A DNA stretch of 39,464 nt, taken from Clostridiales bacterium (lineage in GTDB: Bacteria > Bacillota > Clostridia > Peptostreptococcales > Anaerovoracaceae). The notes beneath the pieces are model-generated. The model saw only the letters and a list, made by a program, of their open reading frames with translations, did not search any database and was not told where the DNA came from. Positions 31,920 through 39,464 of this stretch are shown here, piece by piece. The translations under genes were made by a program, and so were the position numbers. The DNA is taken from NCBI GenBank assembly GCA_012841165.1, contig DUVF01000007.1, positions 1 to 39,464 on the forward strand, in the 5' to 3' direction. Position 1 is the first letter of the stretch, and each line of letters begins with the position of its first letter.

Positions 31920-33606
31920 CCAATGCTGCTTCGGTCACGGCTAAACCGCTGGTCAGCCGGGCGACTTCTCTGATTTTGGCTTCTTTGTCAAGCAGGTAGA
32001 CGGCGGTGCGGGCCGCGTCTTCGCTGGTGACTTTATGGATCAGATAGTGTCTATCTCCACCGGCTGCGATCTGTGGCAGATGGGTGATGCATAGGACCTG
32101 TCGATTGCCGGCGATATTTCTCAATTTACGGCCGACCACACTGGCGGTTTGGCCGCTGATGCCGCTGTCGATCTCATCAAAAATAACGGTTGGGATATTA
32201 TCTAACTGACCGATAACGGTTTTCAGGGCCAGCATCACCCGGGAGATCTCACCGCCGGAAGCGATGCGGGCAAGTGGCTTCGGAGTTTCGCCGGGGTTTG
32301 TGACTATCATGAATTCAACCTGATCAATTCCGTTTTCGCGGAAGAGAGCAGGTTTCTCTTTTGTCTGTTCGCCTGTCTGTTCGCTGCCGGCCGTAGTTTT
32401 GGGCGGAGAATTTTTGAATGCGACTGTAAGATGCGCGTGAGGAAAGTTTAACTCGTCAAACTGGGCGGCGACACTATGTTCCATTTCGCGGGCAGCTTTT
32501 CGGCGCAGACGGCTCAACTGTTCCGATTCGTCTGCCAGTTGGCTGGAGATCATGTCTAACTCTTGCTCCAATGTCTTTGTAAGACCTTCGTCTTCATCTG
32601 CCTCGGCCAGGCGTTCAGAAATTCTGTCCCTATGATCAAGAACCGCTTCAAGAGTGCCGCCGTGTTTGCGTTTCAGTTGGCTCAGCACATCGATCCGCTC
32701 CAGCACAGCCTGGAGCGTCTCCGGAGAATAATCTATGGAATCCTGAATAGAGCGGATATCAGTTTTCAGTTCGTCTAATTGGTAGTACAGGTCGCTGATG
32801 GAAGAGTTGAGCGATGCCAGGGGCTCTGATAGATGACAGAGTTCTTCCGACCTTTTCATGGAGCGGCCTAAGCCGTCAAGGGCGGCGGCTTCAGAGTTGA
32901 ACAGCATTTCGGACAGTTCTGCTAAGCGATCAGCGACTAACTGGCTGTTTTGGAGCAGGGCGGCTTGTTCGGCGAGCAGCTCGTCTTCCGCCGGTTTGGG
33001 AGCAGCCGCTTCGATTTCCGCCAGCTCAAACCGCAAAAAATCCGCCTCCCGCAGGCGTTCAGTTTTGGAACGGCGCAGGCGGTTGAGACGCTCGGAAATC
33101 GTTTGATATTTATGATATAGATATCCAACGGAATTCAGTAAAAGTTCGGCCGGTTCACCGGCATAACCGTCCAGGAAGTGTATGTGCTGATCCGGATCGA
33201 GTAAAGACTGATGGTCGTACTGTCCGTGAATATCGACCAGGCGACGGCCAAGCCGATTGAGAAAGCCGATCGCCACCAGACTGCCATTGACGCGGGCCAG
33301 GCTTTTACCGGCAGCGGTGATTTCCCGGGTGAGAATCAGGGTGGGGCTTTCCGGCAGTTCGTTTTCTTGTAATAAAGTCGCGATTTTTTCATCGTCGGTT
33401 TCGACTGCCAGTTCTATAGTCGACCGGTCGCAGCCGGTTCGGATCATGGCAGTGTCAGCCCGGGCGCCTAAGGCCAGGCTCAGCGCTTCTATTAAAATGG
33501 ACTTACCGGCGCCGGTTTCGCCGGTAAAAACGTGAAAGCCTTGATCAAAATCAAGGCTGACGTCTTCTATTACCGCAAAGTTTCGGATACGTAGATGTGT
33601 AATCAT
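31885..33606 (-). CDS. recN: DNA repair protein RecN
   Basis: A 573-residue SMC-like ATPase that acts early in double-strand break repair. The N-terminal ATPase half has FTGETGAGKSILIEAL (Walker A at 29-36); a long coiled-coil middle follows (about 150-370); the C-terminal half has LARIASGGEISRVMLALK (signature motif) and TVIFDEIDSGISG (Walker B), then LCITHLPQIAA. All motifs are intact. It lies 22 bases after argR on the minus strand, the ahrC-recN order of Bacillus and Clostridia. The 3' end overlaps aroK head-on, with no visible terminator. Confidence 0.96.
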   Translation of the reverse strand: MITHLRIRNFAVIEDVSLDFDQGFHVFTGETGAGKSILIEALSLALGARADTAMIRTGCDRSTIELAVETDDEKIATLLQENELPESPTLILTREITAAGKSLARVNGSLVAIGFLNRLGRRLVDIHGQYDHQSLLDPDQHIHFLDGYAGEPAELLLNSVGYLYHKYQTISERLNRLRRSKTERLREADFLRFELAEIEAAAPKPAEDELLAEQAALLQNSQLVADRLAELSEMLFNSEAAALDGLGRSMKRSEELCHLSEPLASLNSSISDLYYQLDELKTDIRSIQDSIDYSPETLQAVLERIDVLSQLKRKHGGTLEAVLDHRDRISERLAEADEDEGLTKTLEQELDMISSQLADESEQLSRLRRKAAREMEHSVAAQFDELNFPHAHLTVAFKNSPPKTTAGSEQTGEQTKEKPALFRENGIDQVEFMIVTNPGETPKPLARIASGGEISRVMLALKTVIGQLDNIPTVIFDEIDSGISGQTASVVGRKLRNIAGNRQVLCITHLPQIAAGGDRHYLIHKVTSEDAARTAVYLLDKEAKIREVARLTSGLAVTEAALANARELIESFQ

Positions 33607-33628
33607 GCAGTTACCTCGGTCGCTTTTA

Positions 33629-34084
33629 TCAGGATCGGCTGATCATCTCGGTGAACTGGGCGACCAGCGGAGGCACATTGGCCGGATCATCAATTACCAA
33701 CATGATCGTGTTGTCGCCGGCGATCGAACCGATAAGATTGGGAAAATTCATATTATCGATCGCTTCGGCGGCGGCATTGGCGCAGCCGGACAGTGTCTTC
33801 ACCACAATGATGTTGCCGGAGGCAGCTACGGATTTGATGGTTTCTTTGAAAATCGTCACAAAACGCTCGGTCAGCGGTTGTTCCTGGTGGGCGCTGATAG
33901 TATATTTATACCGTCCGTTGGCTGCCAGGGTCTTGACCAGCTGCAATTCTTTGATGTCGCGGGAAATGGTTGCTTGTGTTACCTGATAACCGCTTTTTTT
34001 CAACAATGCGACTAATTTGTCCTGTGTCTCGACATCGTGGTTGTGTATCAGATCCAAAATCTTATTCTGTCTGGAATATCTCAT
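33629..34084 (-). CDS. argR: Arginine repressor ArgR/AhrC
   Basis: A 151-residue hexameric regulator. The N-terminal winged helix (residues 1-70; TQATISRDIKELQLVK) binds ARG boxes, and the C-terminal domain binds arginine and forms the hexamer (TLSGCANAAAEAID, then GSIAGDNTIMLVI). AGGTCC with GGAGG is upstream of the start on the minus strand. A candidate ARG box lies in its own leader, suggesting autorepression. No arginine biosynthesis gene is in the window. Confidence 0.95.
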   Translation of the reverse strand: MRYSRQNKILDLIHNHDVETQDKLVALLKKSGYQVTQATISRDIKELQLVKTLAANGRYKYTISAHQEQPLTERFVTIFKETIKSVAASGNIIVVKTLSGCANAAAEAIDNMNFPNLIGSIAGDNTIMLVIDDPANVPPLVAQFTEMISRS

Positions 34085-34127
34085 GACGGACCTCCGTACA
34101 GAAAGAGCAAACGAACAGCGTGAAATT

Positions 34128-34141
34128 TGAATATTTATAAG
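34128..34141 (-). promoter_or_regulatory. Candidate ARG box in the argR leader
   Basis: TGAATATTTATAAG on the plus strand matches the TGAATATTTATTCA-like ARG box core at its first eleven bases. It lies a few bases downstream of the predicted argR transcription start, a position where a bound repressor would block argR. Confidence 0.45.
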
Positions 34142-34155
34142 CTGTGATTTCGATT

Positions 34156-34164
34156 ATTATAACA
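34156..34164 (-). promoter_or_regulatory. Extended -10 promoter of argR-recN
   Basis: On the minus strand the sequence reads TGTTATAAT, a TGnTATAAT extended -10 box, about 70 bases from the argR start codon. Confidence 0.55.
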
Positions 34165-34192
34165 TACATTATTTGCATAGAAAAGACTAATC

Positions 34193-34282
34193 ATGATATA
34201 ATATTTCCAACAGATTATCCAGCCTTACTCTTTGCAATTGCTGGATTACGGCGTTGCCGCAAGGTAGGAAACATTATATCAT
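34193..34282. repeat. 16-base inverted repeat enclosing two hairpins, argR-ruvC gap
   Basis: Arms 34193-34208 and 34267-34282 are complementary at 15 of 16 positions. Inside are ATCCAGC/GCTGGAT (34217-34223 with 34240-34246) and CGGC-GTT-GCCG (34249-34259). Each outer arm contains ATGATATAAT, an extended -10 box, pointing right in the left arm and left in the right arm. A third copy is the ruvC promoter at 34299-34308. The 249-base gap (34085-34333) is AT-rich and holds no gene that I can see. Confidence 0.8.
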
Positions 34283-34299
34283 AGTGAGATTTGTGCCTA

Positions 34300-34308
34300 T
34301 GATATAAT
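34300..34308 (+). promoter_or_regulatory. Extended -10 promoter of ruvCAB
   Basis: TGATATAAT is a full extended -10 box 25 bases before the ruvC start codon, with AAGGAGG between. There is no clear -35. Confidence 0.6.
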
Positions 34309-34333
34309 AAATAATCTTAAGGAGGCTGTAAAT

Positions 34334-34849
34334 ATGAGAATTCTGGGCATCGACCCCGGTTTTGCCATCCTGGGTTACGGTGTTGTCGATATGATAGGCA
34401 ACCGCTTTAAGACCTGCGGATATGGCGCAGTGACCACGGCGGCCGATATGTTGATGCCGGATCGTCTGAAATCGCTCTACAGCCAGTTGATGGATCTGAT
34501 CGGAGAGTACCAGCCAGATGCTGCTGCGGTTGAATCGCTCTTCTTCAATAAAAATACTAAAACTGCGCTGCTGGTCGGGCAGGCCAGAGGAGTGGCTCTT
34601 TTAGCTTGTGCCAATTCGGGCTTGTCTATCTGTGAGTACACGCCTTTGCAGATTAAACAGGGCCTGGTCGGTTACGGCCGGGCAGAGAAAAAGCAGATCC
34701 AACAGATGGTGCGTGTCATTTTAAATTTGAACGAAACCCCAAAGCCGGACGATGCCGCAGATGCTTTGGCAGCGGCAATTTGTCACGGACATTCCGCCGG
34801 AACCATGCACCGAATGGCGCAGGCCGGCCTGACAGGAACTGGAAAATGA
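34334..34849 (+). CDS. ruvC: Holliday junction resolvase RuvC
   Basis: A 171-residue endonuclease that cuts Holliday junctions symmetrically. Catalytic acidic residues are visible: D7 (GIDPG), the Glu of AVESLFF, and the Asp pair in [22 protein letters not shown] lies before the ATG. Its stop overlaps the ruvA start (ATGA). Together with ruvA and ruvB it forms the complete resolvasome operon. Confidence 0.96.
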   Translation: MRILGIDPGFAILGYGVVDMIGNRFKTCGYGAVTTAADMLMPDRLKSLYSQLMDLIGEYQPDAAAVESLFFNKNTKTALLVGQARGVALLACANSGLSICEYTPLQIKQGLVGYGRAEKKQIQQMVRVILNLNETPKPDDAADALAAAICHGHSAGTMHRMAQAGLTGTGK

Positions 34850-35439
34850 TTCATTCAGTCAGTGGGCGCCTCTCTTTTACGGATGAAGGTGCTGTTGTAA
34901 TTGAAACATCCGGTGGCATCGGTTATCTGATCCATGTGCCGGGAAATACAAGCCTGCACGGACGGCAACCAGGTGAAACTGTTCGCTTATATACCGAGCT
35001 GATAGTTCGGGATGACGATGTTAGTCTATATGGTTTTACTGAACTTGAGGCACTGGAGGTCTTCCAAAAGTTGCGAACAGTTAACGGAATCGGGGCCAAA
35101 GCGGCCATGTCCATTCTGTCTGCCTTAACGGTAACTCAGATACGACAGGCGATCGTCTTTGAAGATATTGCGCCACTGACTCTGGCGAACGGAGTAGGGA
35201 AGAAAACGGCGCAGAGAATCATATTGGAGCTAAAAGACCGGATCGGCCTGCCTGCCGACGAGACCACGCCCATAAGTCAGCCGGACGCTGGCGGCCCGCG
35301 TGAAGAGGCGGTCGCTGCCTTGGAGGGCCTGGGTTATAGCCGCAGCGAGGCAATGATCGCGGTGGCTGATGCCGATAGCGCGGCTTCGGTAGAAGATTAT
35401 ATTAAATTTGCTCTGCGACAAATGTCCGGCAGACGCTAA
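34846..35439 (+). CDS. ruvA: Holliday junction helicase subunit RuvA
   Basis: A 197-residue junction-binding tetramer subunit. Domain I is an OB fold (1-65). Domain II holds two helix-hairpin-helix motifs ([13 protein letters not shown] and [19 protein letters not shown]). Domain III (about 150-197) contacts RuvB. The start is the ATG sharing four bases with the ruvC stop; no upstream extension is needed. Confidence 0.95.
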   Translation: MIHSVSGRLSFTDEGAVVIETSGGIGYLIHVPGNTSLHGRQPGETVRLYTELIVRDDDVSLYGFTELEALEVFQKLRTVNGIGAKAAMSILSALTVTQIRQAIVFEDIAPLTLANGVGKKTAQRIILELKDRIGLPADETTPISQPDAGGPREEAVAALEGLGYSRSEAMIAVADADSAASVEDYIKFALRQMSGRR

Positions 35440-35480
35440 ATGTTTTATTTTTAACGATCAATAGAGAAAGAAGATTCTTT

Positions 35481-36506
35481 ATGGAAAACGATCCTCGCCT
35501 GACAGCTGCCGCAGCTCGTCCGGAAGACCAGGAAACAGACCTGACGCTGCGGCCGAAACATTTTCACGAATACATTGGTCAAACTACTGTCACCGACAAT
35601 TTAAAAATATATATTGAAGCTGCCCGGATGCGCCGGGAGCCGCTTGATCATGTGCTGTTTTACGGTCCGCCCGGGCTGGGTAAGACAACCCTGGCCGGCA
35701 TAATCGCCAATGAACTGGGCGTCGATCTCAGAATCACTTCCGGGCCGGCAATCGAACGGGCCGGCGATCTGGCGGCCATTCTGACCAATCTATCCGACCA
35801 CGATGTGCTGTTCATCGATGAGATTCATCGCTTGAATCGCTCTATCGAAGAAGTGCTCTATTCGGCGATGGAGGATTACTGTTTGGATATTGTGATCGGG
35901 AAGGGACCATCGGCGCGTTCTATCCGTCTGGATTTGGCTCGCTTTACCCTGATCGGCGCCACCACCAGAGCAGGCAGTCTGTCTGCTCCGCTGCGTGATC
36001 GCTTTGGTGTGATCTGTAAATTTGAGATGTATACTCCCGATGAGCTTGGGCGCATCATACAGCGTTCAGCCAATATATTGGGCATTCCGATTGATGGTAA
36101 ATCCCTGACTGATCTGGCTCATCGGTCGCGCGGAACGCCTCGGGTAGCCAACCGTTTGCTGCGCCGGGTGCGTGACTTCAGCCAGGTGCTGGGCAGCGGT
36201 GTCATCGATCAGGCGATTACCGACCAGACCTTGCAGGCATTAGGTATTGATCATCTGGGTCTGGAAGGACTGGATCGTGATATTCTGGCAACCATAATCC
36301 ATCGTTTTAATGGCGGGCCGGTCGGTATCGATACGATCGCTGCCGCCATAGGCGAAGAACGCGTTACGATTGAAGATGTCTACGAACCTTATTTAATTCA
36401 ATCCGGATTGCTGCATCGGACGTCAAAAGGCAGGATGGTGTCCGATCTGGCTTATCGCCATCTTGGTTTATCCAGCCCGGAGAATGTTCAATTGACTATA
36501 GATTGA
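35481..36506 (+). CDS. ruvB: Holliday junction helicase subunit RuvB
   Basis: A 341-residue AAA+ motor for branch migration. Walker A is GPPGLGKT (62-69), Walker B is LFIDEIHRL, sensor 1 is GATTRAGSL with the arginine finger in LRDRFG, and the winged-helix C-terminal domain ends with RHLGL. It follows ruvA by 41 bases. The stop codon lies inside the first copy of a small tandem duplication. Confidence 0.97.
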   Translation: MENDPRLTAAAARPEDQETDLTLRPKHFHEYIGQTTVTDNLKIYIEAARMRREPLDHVLFYGPPGLGKTTLAGIIANELGVDLRITSGPAIERAGDLAAILTNLSDHDVLFIDEIHRLNRSIEEVLYSAMEDYCLDIVIGKGPSARSIRLDLARFTLIGATTRAGSLSAPLRDRFGVICKFEMYTPDELGRIIQRSANILGIPIDGKSLTDLAHRSRGTPRVANRLLRRVRDFSQVLGSGVIDQAITDQTLQALGIDHLGLEGLDRDILATIIHRFNGGPVGIDTIAAAIGEERVTIEDVYEPYLIQSGLLHRTSKGRMVSDLAYRHLGLSSPENVQLTID

Positions 36507-36536
36507 GAAAGAAGTAACTATAGATTGAGGAAGAAG
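36495..36536 (+). repeat. Tandem 22-base duplication at the ruvB stop
   Basis: ACTATAGATTGAGAAAGAAG (36495-36514) and the same sequence with one change (36517-36536) form a tandem duplication that duplicates the ruvB stop context. Confidence 0.85.
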
Positions 36537-36584
36537 GTTCTGCGGACTCACTAAAAGGTTTTGTTTTAATGTAAAGGAGAACCC

Positions 36585-38035
36585 ATGAAAAGCATACAAC
36601 GAATAGCCCTGACTCTATTGATCATGCTCGGCCTCAGCAGCTGGTGGCTGCCGGCGGCAGTGTCCGCTTACGATTTACCGGCCCATGTCGGGGTGGGCTT
36701 GAAATACGGCAGTACAGCCGTTCAGAGTTGTACCGTTAATTCTTCCAGCGGCTTCTGGCTGGGCAGAGTTACTTCTATTGGTTTGCAGCCGGATAGCAGT
36801 TTTCCCCAAACTCAATTGACGGTCAGTGTCGACAATGGCGTTATTTCACTCATGGATGATGCCGGCACGGTGGTAATGCCCGATATCGGAGAGACCAATT
36901 GTTTGATGCCGTATGACTTTATGACAACACGGCTGGCACTGGACGGTCGCGAATATCGCGGCGGTTTGCAGTTCAAACCGGCGACCAACGGGGCATTGAC
37001 TGTTATCAATGTACTTCCGGCGGAGCACTATCTGTATGGTGTGATACATCGCGAAATGGGGCAGTCCAGACCGCTGGAGGCTTTGAAAGCCCAAGCCGTG
37101 GCAGCGCGCAGCTACATGGCTGGAAACCCCGGCCGGCATAAAGCCAATGGTTTTGATTACTGTGCGACCACCCACTGCCAGGTTTACGGGGGTTTTAATG
37201 ATGAATACGATTCAACCCGCCGGGCCGTCGACCAGACAGCCGGGCAGGTCCTGCTTTATAACAACGTGCCGGTGAGCGCGAACTACCACAGCAACAGCGG
37301 AGGTCATACTTTGAATTCCGAAGATGTCTGGAGCGGAGTGGTGCCATATTTACGCGGGAAGCCGGATCCCTGGACGCCGGTCTATTCCTGGACGGCCAGC
37401 TTTACTTTTGAGGAGCTGCAGGAAAAACTGGCTGCGGCCGGCTTTAACATCGGAACAGTCAAATCCGTTCAGATTACAGGCCGCAACAGCGCGGGCGCGG
37501 TTTCCCGACTGACCATCGTTGGCGAGAACGGACAGGCGGATCTTTTGAAAGACAGGATTCGAACTGTTCTGGGAGCGACTCAAGTACGATCGACCATGTT
37601 CAATATCGGCAGCAGTTATACCGGAACTAATCCGGCACCGAAACCGGCGCCGGCTCCTGCTCCGACAATGCCGGGAACGGTTCACATGCTTGGCGCCAGC
37701 GGCGGCTCGCGGCCTTTGACCGAACAGCTGACAGTCATGGGTGCCGATGGCCGGGCAATATTGAAAACGCCCGCCGAGTTGTTTATAAACAATGGCAGCC
37801 GGACTCTGGCGTTGGCTTCATTTTATGCGCCGGCTGATTCAATACAATCGCCGGCAAACTTGCCCATTACAGGCGGCGACAGTACAATCGCCACCGCCGG
37901 CAGCGTCAGCTTAAGCGGCCGTGGCTATGGCCATGGTGTAGGTATGTCGCAGATGGGCGCCATTGAGATGGCTCGCAAAGGCAAAAACTATCAAGAGATA
38001 TTGAAATTCTACTATACCGGCGTTGAGGTGCGTTG

Positions 38036-38036
<1 letters not shown>
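36585..38036 (+). CDS. SpoIID/LytB-domain exported protein
   Basis: A 483-residue protein with a signal peptide (residues 1-28, cut near VSA/YD). The SpoIID domain is split: YLYGVIHREMGQSRPLEALKAQAVAARSYM with the conserved catalytic Glu at 157, then SANYHSNSGGHT, and at the C-terminus GRGYGHGVGMSQMGA. A Pro/Ala linker (about 350-363) and a small beta-rich insert separate them. SpoIID-type enzymes are peptidoglycan lytic transglycosylases acting on stripped glycan; outside sporulation loci the role is general wall remodelling. AAAGGAG precedes the ATG. Its stop overlaps queA (TGATG). It does not by itself show sporulation. Confidence 0.9.

Positions 38037-39464
<1,428 letters not shown>

Noticed and set aside
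34193..34282. Inverted repeat as ends of a miniature transposon
   Set aside because: No target-site duplication flanks the arms and no transposase is nearby; kept as a repeat only.

Overview
The window reads as a chromosomal segment of an anaerobic, monoderm Firmicute of the class Clostridia, near 50% GC. Pointers: fusion of IspH to ribosomal protein S1, a dimeric-type glycyl-tRNA synthetase beside pyruvate phosphate dikinase, the TlpA / CD1871A-type CxxC / 4Fe-4S membrane trio, a secretin-free Tad locus with DUF5702 and DUF6382 proteins, and a SpoIID-domain protein. Family and genus cannot be fixed from the sequence alone. Gene density is very high with many 4-base stop/start overlaps, and only argR and recN are on the minus strand. 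I see no rRNA, tRNA, CRISPR array, insertion sequence or phage gene.

Layout. (1) 2-3502: 3' end of rsmE, tRNA methylthiotransferase mtaB, then a three-gene membrane redox cassette (TlpA-like lipoprotein, a 50-residue CxxC protein, a NapH-like 4Fe-4S protein). (2) 3531-4754: HIT protein, then rpsU-yqeY with a clear promoter and terminator. (3) 4830-13379: phoH, ybeY, cdd, era, recO, a DUF4342 protein with a cysteine-rich tail, glyS and ppdK, closed by a terminator. (4) 13399-16971: pyruvate carboxylase with its own promoter and terminator. PpdK and Pyc together serve pyruvate/PEP/oxaloacetate interconversion. (5) 17003-24913: a Tad-type (type IVb pilus-like) secretion locus: tadZ, tadA, tadB, tadC with an inserted Ig-like domain, a Flp1-like pilin, a TadE-like pseudopilin, a DUF5702 protein, a second TadE-like protein with two Ada-like zinc-binding repeats, and a DUF6382 protein without FHA domain. 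No prepilin peptidase is present. (6) 24951-28735: a structured, promoter-bearing intergenic region, a small membrane protein, a DUF5685 protein, a J-domain protein with a cysteine-rich tail, a small integral membrane protein and rarA. (7) 28716-31358: ispH-rpsA fusion and terminator. (8) 31422-34084: shikimate kinase convergent with and overlapping recN, with argR upstream of recN. (9) 34085-39464: a divergent, hairpin-rich intergenic region, then ruvC-ruvA-ruvB, a SpoIID-domain protein, queA and the 5' end of tgt.

Most of the window is ordinary housekeeping (translation, tRNA modification, recombination, central carbon). The parts most likely to hold undescribed biology are the modified Tad locus, the small-protein/DUF5685/J-domain cluster with its switch-like upstream DNA, and the redox trio near the left end. 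The longest gene-free stretches (13232-13461, 24914-25124, 34085-34333) are all under 300 bases and are described as features.
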